A stretch of 64,000 bases of DNA, taken from the NCBI RefSeq assembly GCF_019279795.1, contig NC_056725.1, positions 1,754,081,609-1,754,145,608 on the forward strand. The letters are read 5' to 3'. The stretch comes from Protopterus annectens. Taxonomy: Eukaryota > Chordata > Ceratodontiformes > Protopteridae. Shown here in pieces: positions 29,233-41,985 of the stretch (its first letter is position 1; each line of letters begins with the position of its first letter). The translations under genes and the position numbers were made by a program. The notes under the pieces were generated by a model that searched no databases, was not told where the DNA came from, and saw only the letters and a list, made by a program, of their open reading frames with translations.

Positions 29233-30306
29233 TCAGATATGTAGTCTTGCTAAAGGTACCAAGGTTATGGTTGATGCCATAGTTGCGAGAAGCTGCAACA
29301 CCACCTTCGCTTTCACTCTTCGAAGGGGAAGTATCCTGTAAATTTGTTGCACAAGATTTGGTATTCTGTCTGTAGGTAGTCTGGCTGTCATATTGACCGT
29401 GTCTATGTTTGCTCCTATAAAAGTTATAGACTGAGTGGGCAAAATAGAGGATTTTTCCCAGTTTATCGAGATTCCCAATTGGGAACAGAGTTTGACTGTG
29501 GAATCTCTCGAATGAATTAGGCGATGCCTGGTGGTGGCGGTCAGGAGCCAATCATCCAGGTATGGAAAGACTTGGATTCCCTGACGCCACAAATGAGCTG
29601 TGACTACTGCCATGCACTTGGTGAACACCCGAGGGGCTGTGGTGAGACCAAAGGGCAGCACCCGAAATTGGTAATGATTGGCTCCCAGCCGGAAGCGTAG
29701 GTAGCTCCTTGATGCTTTGTCCATCATTTTGTGGCAGTAGGCATCCTGGAGATCTATTGAGCACATCCAGCTGTCTCTCCCCAACAAAGGGAGTATGGAT
29801 TGTAGGGTGACCATTCGAAACTTGGACTTATTTACATGCTCGTTTAACCTGCTGAGGTCTAGGATGGGTCTCCAGTCCCCTGTTCTTTTTGGAACTAAAA
29901 AGAACCTGGAGTATGTTCCGAATCCTGTCTGGTCTGCTGGGACCTTTTGGATGACTCTTTTTAATAGCAGCTTTTCTATCTCTACAGCCGCTTGATACCT
30001 GTGATTGGATGGTACATCTGGGATCCTTTTGGGAGGGTGTGGTGGAAGGGAAAAGGGTATAGAGTAAACTCTGGTGATAATGTCTTGTACCCACTTGTCT
30101 TGAGTGAGATTTAGCCAGACTTCTGGGTACAAGGACAGGCGACCCCCGACTGGCTCCAGAGACGCACAGTCGGGTTCCACATCAGGAACGCTGATAGGGA
30201 TGGTCACAAAAGGAATCATGACTTCCCTGATTTTGTGGGCCTCCCCTGCCTCTAGGGCGACGTATACCATTATTTCCTCCTCCCCTGCCTTTGAAGGAGG
30301 AATCAC
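29233..30306 (-). pseudogene. DIRS-B reverse transcriptase (357 codons)
   Basis: Uninterrupted RT domain. It has SLPPHPPKRIPDVPSNHRYQ, GFGTYSRFFLVPKRTGDWRPIL, block A with Asp in WMCSIDLQDAYCHK, FRVLPFGLTTAPRVFTKC, and VFPYLDDWLLTA (YLDD box). It ends in LLATMASTITLVPLARLHI with a stop just before RNase H, where a frameshift occurs. Because the N-terminal part is in the same frame as the RT here, it serves as the reference for the shifted N-terminus in DIRS-A. Confidence 0.9.
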
Positions 30307-30380
30307 CTTGTGTGTCCTGGAAAGGTCTCTGTGATTTCTTGAACCACATTTTGCCGCTCTTCTGACCTTTAGGGTAAGGT

Positions 30381-32528
30381 CTAGAAGGAACGGTAAAATG
30401 GATTCCCACGGCAGAGAGTCTTTCCTTCCTGCTCACACCTGGTGAGGGTATCTTTCACCTTGGGTCCAAAAAGAGAGGATCCTTCCACGGGAGCATGGGT
30501 GAATGTAGACTTGAAAGGCTCAGCAAAGTTGCATAGACGCATCCAGGAATGTCTCCTTAATGAGACTCCTGAACCCGCTGCCCTACTCGCACCATCAGCT
30601 GCATATGAGATCAGCCACATGGAGGAGTTAACAATAGATGTGAGGGTAGCCAACTGAGCAGACACTGTAGATGGGACTGCTTCAGTAGAGGTACCCTGAA
30701 GAGTATCTCCTAACTCCTTTAGGAGATTTCTCTGAAGTCTCATAAAATGTGATCGATAGTCCAGCGATCGGAGTGTAAAAGCCGCTGAAGAGAAGATACG
30801 CTTCCCGTACCTATCCATCGTTCGGGATTCCTTATTAGGTGGATGGATAGAAGAAGAAGTCTCTGCTAGCTCCTACTTAGTGGCCGCCGCTGCCACCACC
30901 ATGGCATCAACAGGTAAACCCCTTGGATAAAAACTCTTTGTCTTTAGGGATGGACAGAAATTTATTTGGCCTCCTGGGGACCGGTTCCACGGCATCAGGA
31001 GTCTGCCATGCTTTCTGACTCACAAGATCCAGTAATTCATCAAATGGAGGAGACACCCATGAAGCTGAGGGTTGAGACCCAAAAGCCTTCAGGTACATTG
31101 ACTCCTCATCGGAAGGGGAAACGGTGGGCAAGCCGCCTCTCTGCCGGAGGATCTCAAAAATGTCTGCAAAGGAGACATCTTCAGAGGATGACTTAGGGGA
31201 CCCCTCCGACTCATCGAGGTCAGTGTCAGATGTGACAGACTCATCAGGGGAGTCTACATGCTTCCTCTTACATGATCTCTTCTGAGGGGGCTCCTCAGCG
31301 GGGTCTTCTGGGGAGGTCTCGGAAGATCAGGGACCCCCAAATAGGGGTCATGAGGCTGTGAGTCTCTACCATCCCGGGGGAGAGAGGATGCTGAGACCGT
31401 AGTCGGCGCTTGAGGGAGTATAGCATCAGTACTCCTACGTGGTACGGATGAATTATCCAACATGCTCCTCATCTTCACAAAGACTGATTCCTCTGGCTCC
31501 AAACGACGGCCCGGCTCCAAGGAGAGCATAGGTGCCGATGGCTCTAATGGAATCTGCTCCAAGAATGATGTAGGGTCCGAGCTCACTCAGGCCGATGCAC
31601 CAAGAGGAAGACTTGGCACCGAAGAGGTTCGGTTCCAAGTGTCCCCCTTTAGTCTGACTGAAGAGGTTCGGACCCTAGACACTTCAGATGGTGCCGACAG
31701 TGTCAGAGTGGAGCTCGGCTCCGAGACAACCACCCGGGGTGCTGGAGCCAAGGACACCACTATAGTCGGTACCAACAGCATCGGCTCCAAAGACCCAATC
31801 TGGGTTGGAGGAAATAAAACAGCAGGGTCGGTAACAGGAGTCGGCTCCGAGACAGAAATGGTCAGAGCCGATAAAAATTTTGGCAAGGCCGACGACTTAA
31901 GGAGTCTGAGCACCACTCTCTCAATGTCTTCTTCAGGTCAGTGTTGGAGAATTCGCTCTCTGCAATATAGAACAATATATAAAGTAGGGGAGACCGGTGG
32001 AATGTCTGTAGACCGGCTCCGAAGAGGACTGCTAGTGATCGGCACAGTAGCACTTGGTGCCGATACTGCAATGTCCGTGTCCAGAATCTCGATTGGCTCA
32101 GAGGACAGTGGAGCCGAAGAGACAGAGGCCATCTCTGATTTAGGTAATTTCTGTGGAGGTTCAGAGACAGAAGTTGAGGCTGGAGAAGGCCTTTTTGAGG
32201 TCTTACGCTTATCTTTACTAGAAGAATGCGACCTAGCAGCGGAGGACGAACTGTCTAGTTCTTCCTCGAAGGAAGGTTTTAACAAGCCTTTTAGAATCAG
32301 CTTATTCTTCCGTTCCTGGAACACTTTAGGACTAAAGGAATGGCAAAAGAGACAAGTCTCTTGAAGATGTATGGCACCTAAGCAGCACACAGATGCTATG
32401 TCCATCAGTGATGGACATTTTTTGAGAGTATTTAATACACTTTTTAAATCCTGACTGTTTATGCTCTTTATGTTCTTTAGACATAATGGCAGTCTCAATA
32501 TACGTGATTGAAGACACAACCAACACAC
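30381..32528 (-). pseudogene. DIRS-B gag-like ORF1, fragmented
   Basis: Pieces at 31938-32528, 31587-31916, 31254-31586, 30907-31131 and 30381-30818 lie in several frames. The N-terminal piece has the Cys cluster VCCLGAIHLQETCLFCHSF, homologous to that of the other two DIRS elements, then NKLILKGLLKPSFEEELDSS. The final piece has RYGKRIFSSAAFTLRSLDY and ISYAADGASRAAGSGVSLRR, aligning with the conserved C-terminal region of DIRS-A gag. The middle is Ser/Pro/Glu-rich. At least four frameshifts make it non-functional. Confidence 0.8.
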
Positions 32529-32956
32529 TCACTCAACAAGGGAGGGAACTAGATCTTCTAACTTAAACAGATCTAGCCCTAATTCTCACAACAAACAACA
32601 AAGGGAAGTTTTTACTAGGTTCTCTAACTTAAACGAACCTAGTGTAAAGGAAAAGGGAACAGACTAGTACCTCTGAGTAAAACGGTTTAGTCTAAAAGCA
32701 CACACTCACGGGAAACACACACAAAAGGCCAACAGGCCCAAGAATTTTATAGCAGAAATAAGTCAAATCCAGTAAAAAGTCAAGTCCGGTTAATATGACA
32801 CAAATCGGTATCACAATAAGGCTATCAGCAATAAGAAAAGCACTTCACACGAAGCTAAAAATTTCTAACAATAAAGAACTAAATCACTTAGCCACGGCCA
32901 ACCAAAAAAAGCTTCCAACTGAAAACGCAGCACACGAGATCTGGGGAATGTGCGCA

Positions 32957-33084
32957 TGCATCATGGGATACATTATTAGCCATGAGCCAATCAGAAGTTT
33001 TCAGGCTTTCTAAGTGGCCGAGTCGGAGCTGAGGATGGGCTCTGAACCACATGTAATAATGGAGGCGAGACAGGGCTACATAAC
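32957..33084 (-). repeat. DIRS-B right inverted terminal repeat
   Basis: Mirror of the left repeat. Its outermost ~40 nt pair with the second half of the internal complementary region. Outside lies unrelated sequence starting GGGTTATTATGAGG. Confidence 0.85.
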
Positions 33085-34940
33085 ATCATGGGTTATTATG
33101 AGGTGTGTGGTCACATACCTTTACCTGTTGCTCTGAATTTTAAAACAGGCTGAGGATACCTTATTCATATTTTAATTCATCTACTGAAAAATATTACTGT
33201 TAGCGTTAGGAAAAAAAAATTCTGAACTATCAGACGTTTACACCAAAAATATATAACTATTTTGCATATAAAGTGAACATTTCTGTCAGTCAGGTCTCTG
33301 GGAGCTCTCTCTGGCTACAAAAAGGTTTTCATAGGGAATTCACAGCTCAGTATAGCCAACCAGAAGGAAACTGAAAACTGACTTTCCACAGACTCAAATT
33401 TCTGAATATTAGCTGGCTGATTCCTGCTAGCGGGGTCCCCTTTGTTTCAGAATTACGGATGTGTAAGAGCCAATATCCTTAAAGCTGTATCATCCCATGT
33501 GCTAAAAATCATAGAGAACTACAATAAAAACAAGCGCACTGTAAAGAAATGGTCCAGGCTGCTGAAGTCCTATTGCCACCTTGGAAGTGTTTCTGCAGGG
33601 ATGTGCCATGATGGAAAGAGATCCACCAGTAGTTAAATGTCAAAACAGTAAACACCCAAAACACTTCTGTCCGATGCAGGTGGACTTCCTCAGATCTAAA
33701 TAAAGGTTACCAATACCATAAGTAGTAAAGACTAAAAATTATGGAAGTGAAAAGTGGATATAAACATTAAAAAAATCAATAATGAAGCATCAGACTTGGG
33801 ATTCATCTCCAAAACTAAAGCAGGGGGATTTGAATGTCTTTTGCTTGCAAGCCCAGTTAGTGTTAGCAGAACGGAACAGAAGGGAATCCTAATGCCTACT
33901 GAGATGGAGGAAAACAACGTGAAACCATAGCTGCCAGACCTTGCCTAGATTCCTGGTGGGAGGTCTAAAACCGGTTGTCTCATCAGCTGAGACTATATGT
34001 GCGCCTTGTGAATGGAGGGGAAAAAACAACCTACCAATCAGGAAAGGAAGAAACTATCCTCAGTCCAGAATAAATGGTATACTGGGGTGCAGTGTAATAA
34101 ACAAGCCAACCATCCCTTGATTCGCCTTCCAAGACATAACTTACTTAAAATCTCAGGGATGTATTTTAGTTGCCTGATGTCAACTCACCTTTCACTGCAA
34201 GAAACAGCAATCAGGAGGATGACTGCCCATTGTTACTGAAAGCTGTAGTGCTTTGCTGTAGGAAGGAGGAATAAGAGCCACCTGGGAGGACAGCATTACC
34301 ACTAACACTGAACAATAATAAGCAACAATTATAAATTAACAAAAAAAAAAGCAGAAACATATTCAAATCAAAAATGATATACCACCCACATATGAGATGC
34401 TAAAGCACACCCTGGACTCAAAGGACAAAAAGGTCAAAACCACAAGAGAGAGGAAGATCCCCTAGCACTTGAGAACAAACAAATGGAGGAAATGAACTTT
34501 ACAGAATGGGTTTGATCTGTGACAGGTTTCCATCCACGTTCTTTAATGGAAACCACATTAAAAAGCTTTAGCATGTGAGCTCTTGGGATTAAAAAAAAAA
34601 AAAAACTTAGCTAGCATGAGTTTTTACAATTCATAATATCTTCCACAGGACTCATAGCTCTGCATGAAATATAATCAGAAGGATCAGTTTCTGAAGAAAC
34701 ACCAACCCTCCATCACAAAAAGCTAACTATGAAAATATGCTCAAAAGGCGAAAAGACAGGAAGCAAAAAAAAAAAAAACAGATTTAAATATTTGTTGACC
34801 GGGATTGAGCTTTTACTCTTTCAGTGGAAGCCCGGGGAAAAAAAATAAAATATTCTCTCCTTAAACCTTAGGTTGCCTAGTCAAACTGAATGCAGTTATA
34901 GTTAGGAGGCATAAATGTAGAAATCAAGCAAAAAACTAGA
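33085..34940. other. No gene recognised apart from a PLE-end remnant
   Basis: AT-rich sequence. The only structured signal I find is the hammerhead-like PLE tail near 33660-33700. Short A-runs occur near 34348, 34592 and 34768. Open frames here are short and motif-free. Confidence 0.45.
33655..33705 (-). other. PLE 3'-end remnant with degenerate hammerhead-like core
   Basis: On the minus strand: CTGAGGA (plus 33687-33693), A, GTCC paired with GGAC (plus 33682-33685 and 33669-33672), then AGAAGTGTTTT in place of GAAAGCGCT. Stem II arms are perfect, but the downstream core is altered. The order resembles the PLE2 ends; no PLE coding sequence adjoins it. Confidence 0.4.
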
Positions 34941-34955
34941 CAGAGTAAATATAAT

Positions 34956-35189
34956 GTTGTTGTTGTTGCGTCTTTCGGCTTTTCCCGGTTAGGGGTCGCC
35001 ACAGCAGAACTCTGGTCCGCTAATGATTGGCAGTTGATTTTTACGTACCGAGTTGCCAGCTCTGACGCACAGCCTTCAACGAAGGTACGCCCATTAACTC
35101 ATGTCTCCACGCCGAAGACGCTCTAGCTGAGAATCGAACCGTACAGCGTCTTAATGTAAGGCGACAATGCTACCGCAGCACCACCACCG
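34956..35189 (-). mobile_element. tRNA-derived SINE, copy 2
   Basis: Same family and orientation as 1610-1840. It starts at the right with the tRNA-like head and ends at the left in CAACAACAACAAC. A perfect 15-bp target site duplication, CAGAGTAAATATAAT, lies at 34941-34955 and 35190-35204 (sharing one base with the SINE end), so this is the clearest insertion of the family here. A box TGGTGCTGCGG and B box GGTTCGATTCT are present on the minus strand. Confidence 0.88.
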
Positions 35190-35313
35190 CAGAGTAAATA
35201 TAATACTCGAGTCAAAAAAAGTTCCAGAATGATTGTCAAACCCAAGTGTAGAAAATAAAAGATTCTGAATTACAGCTTGGGAAGGAGGGAAGAAGTCTAC
35301 AAAAAAAACTCTC

Positions 35314-35546
35314 GTTTTGTTGTCTCTTTCGGCTTTTCCCAGTTAGGGGTCGCCACAGCGGAACTCCGGTCCGCTAAATGATTGGTAGTTGATTTTTACG
35401 TGCAGAGTTACCAGCCCTGACTCACAACCTTCAACGAAGGTACGCCCATTCATGCACGTCTCAACGCAGAAGACGCTGTAGCTGAGAACTGAACCGGACA
35501 GCGTCTTACTGTGAGGCGACAACGCTACAGCAGCACCACCACCACG
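35314..35546 (-). mobile_element. tRNA-derived SINE, copy 3
   Basis: Third copy, about 110 bp from copy 2 and in the same orientation. The flanks carry an imperfect duplication (AAAACTCTC at the left, AAAACTTCTC at the right), so it is probably an independent insertion rather than a tandem duplication of copy 2. Tail sequence ACAACAAAAC is shorter than in copy 2. Confidence 0.82.
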
Positions 35547-35549
35547 GGT

Positions 35550-38150
35550 AAAACTTCTCTACTTAATAAAAATCTAATGTACAAAACAGGAGATGTATAA
35601 ACACCTAACATAAACAAAAAGTGGTGTTGCAAACATATGCCAATAAACAGTAACTGGAAAAAAAAAATGCAAATAAAAAATAAAGGAAAAAAAATTCTAC
35701 ATGCCCACACAAACACGGAAAACACCTAGCAAGAACACCAGAGGAAAAAAAAAAAACATGCCCCAGGGTTAATGTGGAAAGAGCCTGCAGTGCGTGTTCC
35801 AAAATCTCTGATAACTTGGGTATCTCAATTTCATAATACATTTGATGGATGTATACTTATTCAAACATAGTTTGCGGCGTGCATTCAGTCTAATCTGCCA
35901 CTTGAGTTCCTTTCATTCCAAGTGCAGAGCCTGCCTCTTCTACTGAAGACAATTATCAAGCCCTGGGAGGCCTGTCCAAAGATCTTCTCCCAGATGTGGA
36001 CAAACAGTATGGCCTGCTTAAGATCATCCTTAAAGGAGGCAACCCCAGTCAAATCATCCTATGAAACACATACCATCACATGCTACCCTAATCATAGCAT
36101 CAACACAATCAAAACTGGTCACATAAAAACTCACTAAAGAAGCAATCACAGAGGTCGTAACTAGCTCTTCGGTTACCCCTGAATAACTTTTACAGCATCT
36201 GATCTACTGAGGGGGAAAACAAAATCTGAAAGGAGATGCAAAGAGTTGAGATATCTGAGCTTTCACATAGCAGAGGAAAACATAGTCTTCACCGACTAGT
36301 CCAACATCATTGATTCCTTATCAGACTGTTAGGTGGTAAATGCAGTTGTCACAATAACCTGTGCTGGACAGTAGAAATCACATGGGAGTCCAGTATTCAT
36401 TTTCTGACAGGTTCTTGCATGACTCAGTAGAGATATTTCAAAGTGTTTGCACTTTCTTGGGTACAAAAAGACCAGTATAAATATGCCACAGGGATGAAAC
36501 AATATCATTCCTGGCCATGGACTGCAAATGGTGGGATGACCTAAGGATCCTCCTCCTTCTATAAATATGAAGATATATCTAGGGGAATGGCAGGCCATTC
36601 CAGAGGACTTCATTAGTCTCACGGTCTCCCCAAAACAGAAAACACTGGGTAAGGGGTTGTGCAAGAACTCAATGCCCTTACCAGTCCCTGAAATGGGGTT
36701 TTCTTGGCTCTGTCAGTCCACTTTCCAGAACACATGGGATGGAGGAACCCCTTCTCACACCTCTTCTCTAGGGTGAGCATGTTTGTGTTCACAGACTCAT
36801 GTGAGTGATAAGCAAACACCAGAGATCAGGCAGTGTATTAGGGGAAGTGTCTGCAGAATGCAACACTGGGACTGGACTGGACTTTGCAGAGCTTTGGGAA
36901 TAGATCAGTTCATGCTGCATGAGGGTGCACTCTCACACCCATGAGGACAAATTTTACCAGCCATCAAACATAAGTCTAAAATCCAATGCAAATAAGCATT
37001 CTGCAATGTCTGCTGACATGAGAGGACCAAGTGGACCCTCCAAAACTGGACAATTAAGCTCTGCTTGGAGATGGAGGGGAGAAATGTTTTTTTCCTCAAT
37101 GCCATAACTGAGATCTCAGTGGAAAACTCCAGGGACTGCTCCATAGATGCAGATTTTTTGTACTTCAGATTGGAGATTGGACATAAGCTCAGTCTGTCAC
37201 TAGCCAATGAGGATAGTCTTGTATCTAATAAAGGTACTGCTGATGTCTGCACTCCATAACTTTCACCTTCAGGCAGTGCTACAGCACCAGTCTGGGATCA
37301 TACAATGTACCCTCCTGCTGATCCTAATACTGAGAAGTCTTGACAGCAGCCATCATATAAGACACACATGGCTTCAGCTTTTCCTATCTGTATCTTCTGG
37401 TGGTCAGATTAAACTGCATAACCTTAATGCAGAGCTTGACATTACACCTCTACCCTACACAATAAAGCCAGTGCTGGCACAGGTCTTGGCTTGTCATCCA
37501 GCAGGCTCTTGAATTTCTTATGCATTAAATAAAATATAGACACGTTTCCACAATGAACATAAGACTTGAAATCTGAACTGTATGAATGGTTTAAAAGAAC
37601 TGAGGGGATTAGTGGATGTAATTATGAAAAGGTCTTTTGGGACAAAGTTAAATTCACTTTTTTATTTAACAACTTGCTGTTTGAGTATTTGGTTTCAGAA
37701 CATTTTAAAGTTTTGTCATTGTCCATTTACCTGCCAGCCACTTATTTTACTGTTTGGTGGATTAGAGGATGGGTATATTATTTTAACCCTATCCATGAAG
37801 TGGTTGGTGGGAAGTATGCACACACATACCTATACACATAAATGAAGGAGAAAAATTATGTGAGCTAGAGACTGTAGAAGAGAAAATCCCAGTGGTTAAC
37901 TCACTGTAGAGATCTCCCAATATCAGATTCCCTTTTCCCCTCCCAAGAATTTTTTAGTAGCTAGTTCTTCTCCTGATATCAGTCTCCCATGCACCAATAA
38001 TGCACTACTTCATCAGGACACACCTGAACATCTCTGCTTTGGTTAGAAGGAGATGCATTCAGCCACAGGATCCTGAATTCAAGATCATACCACATACAGA
38101 AGGTTAAAATCTTTAAGCAAAGATAAAGTAAAACAAGGTATATATAACAC
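35550..38150. other. No gene recognised
   Basis: About 2.6 kb of unassigned sequence. Open frames at 36567-36776, 36905-37252 (minus) and 37207-37512 lack motifs I know. Sequence near 35910-36060 could encode a diverged element protein (a frame reads LGGLSKDLLPDVDKQYGLLK), but I cannot place it in a family. Confidence 0.4.
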
Positions 38151-39625
38151 AACTTTGATTACCACAACTCAAACAGATCACAATTTGTAAAATGGCAAAA
38201 TTAATCTTTCCCTTGCTACCTGCATCTGTAGGTGTCCCTCAAGGGTCCATTTTAGGACATCTTTTATTCACCATATTTACTAATGACCTACAATCTGACA
38301 GCAAAGTTGCTGATATCATTCAATATGCATATGATACTACTCTGTTCTGCTCTGCCTTTACTTTTTACAAACTCCAATGTCAAACACAAACTGCTTTTTC
38401 CACACTGAGTCTTGGCTAAATGATGTACAATTACTGCTTAACCTGCATAAAACTAAGCTAATGCTATTCACACAAACTGCACCCATATGCAGCTTCCTCT
38501 TTCAACATTAATTCAGTCAATAAAACTAAAATTGTAGTAGTATCACATGTTAAACTTTTGCAAGTCATTATTGGTAAGATTAAGTTTGACCAACATATTC
38601 AAGCCACTGTTAAAAAAAACATAAGCTAGGCTTCTTCTAATGATCAAAAACTTTTTAGACAAAGTAGAAAAACACTAGATAACAACTGCTTCCCTGTTAC
38701 CAGCTGTCTTACATGCTTCATCCACATTTACAAACTTCAGTCATAACAGCTAAATAAACCGTACAATGTTATAATTAAGTTGTCCAACTTCCTGCTAATC
38801 TTCATTCTAAAACACGTCATTGTAAAGCCACAACAGCATTAAAAGTGGATGAAACTGTCTTTCTTACTCTCATCTACAAATCATACATCTATCATCCAAA
38901 CAAAGGCCCATCCCATGCTAAACCTGATGCAAAAAATACTCACCTGGCAAAGCTCTTCACTCCAAGGACAATCTTCTACTTCTACCAACAATATCCCATA
39001 ATGCTACTAGGAATCTATACTCCCACTATGTCACAAAGCTTTGGTACAAAATTCTGCTAGCAGTGCAGTTCACTGAAAATTCACAATTCAAATAACATCT
39101 ACAGCCAGACCTGAAAAAAACCTGAAACTGCTACTGCTATCCAACAAATGGCTGATAACCTACCATAATCAAATTCACACCAACCAAATTAGTAAGTTTA
39201 TTTTACATACCCACAATGGGCAAACACAGCCCTCACTTTGCAATACAACTCCACAATTACTCCACCTATTGTATGTACTTCTAATCTAGTTGCTACCAGA
39301 AACACTTGCCTTACTGTAGAATGAAATTCTGCTGTTACTCTTTTTTTATATTACCTTTTGTCAGTGTCATAACTTTGTTCAGTTTCACAACTTTTTCCAT
39401 CACTAGCATTTGTACCTTTTATTGTTTCCTTGTATACTACAACTAATATATTTGTTTATAATGTGTTTAACTGTTTATGCCCTTTTATTATCTTTTTGAA
39501 ATGATTTTACGATGTTATTGTTGGAGTTTCTGTTCTCTAGGTCTCTGCTGAAAAGTTTTTTTTTTTTTTTTTTTGCCTAGTTGAACTTTCTCTGTAAACA
39601 AATACATATAAATAAAAATTCATTT
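38150..39625 (+). mobile_element. LINE fragment (L2/Rex-like), RT end and 3' tail
   Basis: The plus strand carries an RT block B/C region at 38192-38419, then a decayed C-terminal region and an AT-rich tail ending in ACATATAAATAAAAATTC near 39625, with a long T-run (39557-39576) just before. Identity as a LINE rests on the RT motifs; the clade is uncertain. Confidence 0.65.
38192..38419 (+). pseudogene. LINE RT fragment with blocks B and C
   Basis: A 75-codon frame. [20 protein letters not shown] is RT block B (usual [19 protein letters not shown]), and [15 protein letters not shown] is block C, in which the usual YADD is YAYD, so the first catalytic Asp of this box is lost. Short downstream matches (LNLHKTKLMLF, usual LNxxKTKxMLF) follow after a stop near 38420. 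The fragment is 5'-truncated and non-functional. Confidence 0.8.
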
Positions 39626-41707
39626 GTAACTTCTGCTGCAGGTAGTTGAAGGAAACTTTCCAAACACCGGAGGAAATTACAGAGGGCATTCTTCAAGATA
39701 AAATGATATACTGAGTACTCACATACCTGTGTGTCTTAATTTGATGGACCAACTGCCTGGGCATACTCAATAGACAGCATCCCAAACAGTACCCACAAAC
39801 CCCCTAATGGCAACTGATGCACAAATCAGAGCTACCATCTTAAAGGGGATAAGAAATCAGAAGCCTGTAAGTACCAAAGTGCACAAGGAATCTCTGCTCT
39901 TGGGGATCCAGACTGTAGTGTTTCATACATGTATGCGACCAAGAATAAATGGCTGCAATGCAAATGCCCATGGACACATTCCTGAAACAAACACTAAAGA
40001 CAACCAGTCACCATGGTGCAGTAATCATTGATCACATTTGCAACTGGCTAATTTTGACTAATACCAAAAAATGCAGTAGATGATCCATTTGGCAACAGCT
40101 ACTTAAATGCAATACTTTCCTTACAATGGGGTAAAAGGGACAAACAACTTCCCGTTTTTTCTAAATGTATGCATTCTATAGAGGTGTGACTACAGCTGCA
40201 CATCCTAGGAGTGAATGGCACATTCTTTACTGAATTTCACTCAGAGAAAGGAATGACAGGGATGAATGGATTCAGTAAATGTCAGTTTAAACACAGTTGA
40301 GTTTTGAGAGATACCCAGTCATTACAGAACATCACATACGGTTAGCAGAAAATCCGATCGTAATGTAATGGATACCAAAAATAACTGGCCCTAAGGGGAA
40401 ACCTTCAAGTCTGGGGGAACTGGCCAGCTCAGAAAGTGGAAGGACAAGTGCATCATTCATGATTCAAGTAAAGTTGTTCTTCAAAGGAAACAGGAGATGT
40501 AGGACTCCCTACAAAAACTACTTTAAGCCAATTGTTCTGATTCAGAGAAGTGTCCTACATTATATGACATATACCAAGAAAAACAAGTTGGGCATCCCAG
40601 CCATGTTAAAACCAAGGTTCAGACTGAACAAATGCCTGAAATAATACAAAAAGACATGCAAGTTCACTCACCAGCTGAACAAGAAGGGTGGGAAAGTGAT
40701 ACTTCTCCATCTAAATGGTGAACTGCTTCCATTCTACTACAAACCTGTAACAAGTAGACATTTCCTTGCTACTTCCATCACAACCAAAATTTCCACCTGA
40801 TGAGGCAGAGTGATCACTCTGCTTAGCAGTCAGTATTTGAATGTATGTGGCTGACTAGGCATAATGAAATAGAGTTCATCACTCAAGTTAAAACTGCTTT
40901 GTGATAGGCCAAAGACTGAAAGGCCTGAAACTACGTCTCCCTAAGCCACCCTGGTACAAAAATTATATACTTTAGTGTTACTGCCTTGAAATATGCAGCT
41001 GAATGACAAAAAAGAAAAGAGAAAGGCACGCTTGCATTTTTTTTTAAATCCACAGAATGTTTGTCCACTGCCTCCTCCCACTCCACCTTGTTGAACAGAG
41101 CATAACTTGAGAAGGACCACATCATCATGAGTTGCAAACAGATCAAACTCTGGCTGTTTGACAAGCTCTAGAAGAGGGCTTCTGTTTCATCTTTAATATG
41201 TCAGCAGTAGCACTTAGTTTTCATAGACTGTGGGCTTTCAACAGGAAAATACATTTGTCAGTGCCCCACTGCAAAACTCATATTACATCCAGGCACACAA
41301 GTTGTACCCATTGTTTGTTCAGAAAGAAAATGTGCAAGACTCCCCAGCATCTGCAAAGCTAGAAGTACTAACATCACTTCCAAAAACATGATGTGCAACT
41401 GCTTCTGAAAAGGTACTATATCCTCCCGGACCTGGGTCACCCTGAGGTAAGCTCTTCAGTCAACCAGTAACACATCCACTAAGGCAGTCTGTAATGGATA
41501 TGGTGGTACAAACACTACCTCCAAGTAGGTAGAACAAGCTCACCAGGAAACAGCAGCAGCAAAGATGCAAAAGAAGAACCATATTCAAAAAGGAAGGAAA
41601 TATTTAGCCAATGATAATGCACCATCCAGTGTAATGCTCTAATGTAGATGTGCCACAGCAGTATGGTGAAAACCAAAGACACCATAACACTCAGCAAATG
41701 CAAAGTG
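39626..41707. other. No confirmed gene; one palindrome and one weak exon candidate
   Basis: Mostly unassigned sequence. It contains an 18-bp perfect palindrome GCAGAGTGATCACTCTGC at 40805-40822, an isolated splice-flanked open segment at 40672-40744 on the minus strand, and a motif-free frame at 41258-41440 (minus). Confidence 0.4.
40672..40744 (-). other. Weak host-exon candidate
   Basis: On the minus strand: TTGTTACAG before 40744, a 73-nt segment open in only one frame (VCSRMEAVHHLDGEVSLSHP and on), then GTGAGT after 40672. The polypyrimidine tract is poor. It is on the same strand as the better candidates at 52397-52476 and 61177-61293. Phase continuity with them cannot be shown. Confidence 0.25.
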
Positions 41708-41985
41708 AGATAGTTAGAAAAAGGTAGGAGTAGATTACATAGAAAAAAATGGAAATTGTGGGAACAATCCATGCAAAAAAAAATGCTTTGGAAGAGGAAT
41801 GAGGTTTAAGAGAAGGCAGAAATTGAACAACTTGTTTAATGTTGGATTGATTATATTGTATAGAACAATATATGTGATACATAACGCTTGTAAATATGAG
41901 CTACTTAATATGGTTGATTCATGTTATATAAATGTAAGTTTGCCCATCTCACAAGTGATAATTCAATAAATGTGTTTAAAAAAAT
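41708..41985 (+). mobile_element. L1-like 3' UTR, truncated copy
   Basis: Direct-orientation copy of 1021-1310, alignable along most of its length (shared AGGAATGAGGTTTAAGAG and TCACAAGTGATAATTCAATA), ending in TGTTTAAAAAAA. It is a 5'-truncated insertion of the same L1-like LINE. Confidence 0.75.

Larger units (their letters stand above)
26837..33084 (-). mobile_element. DIRS-B: DIRS1-type retrotransposon, coding broken
   Basis: A 6.2-kb minus-strand DIRS with inverted terminal repeats (26837-26973; 32957-33084), an internal complementary region (27124-27227), and gag, RT, RNase H and recombinase in the usual order. Coding is fragmented by several frameshifts. Terminal sequence CACCATAACGTTCCATGT resembles the DIRS-C end more than the DIRS-A end. 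No target site duplication is evident at the flanks. Confidence 0.9.

Noticed and set aside
31462..32364. Plus-strand 300-codon frame in DIRS-B
   Set aside because: Lies opposite the gag region and has Gly/Ser/Thr-rich shadow composition; no family motif, and the gag pieces on the minus strand explain the sequence.
34181..34195. Tiny exon bounded by CTTGCAG and GTGAGT on the minus strand
   Set aside because: Only about 6 nt lie between the sites; most likely chance.
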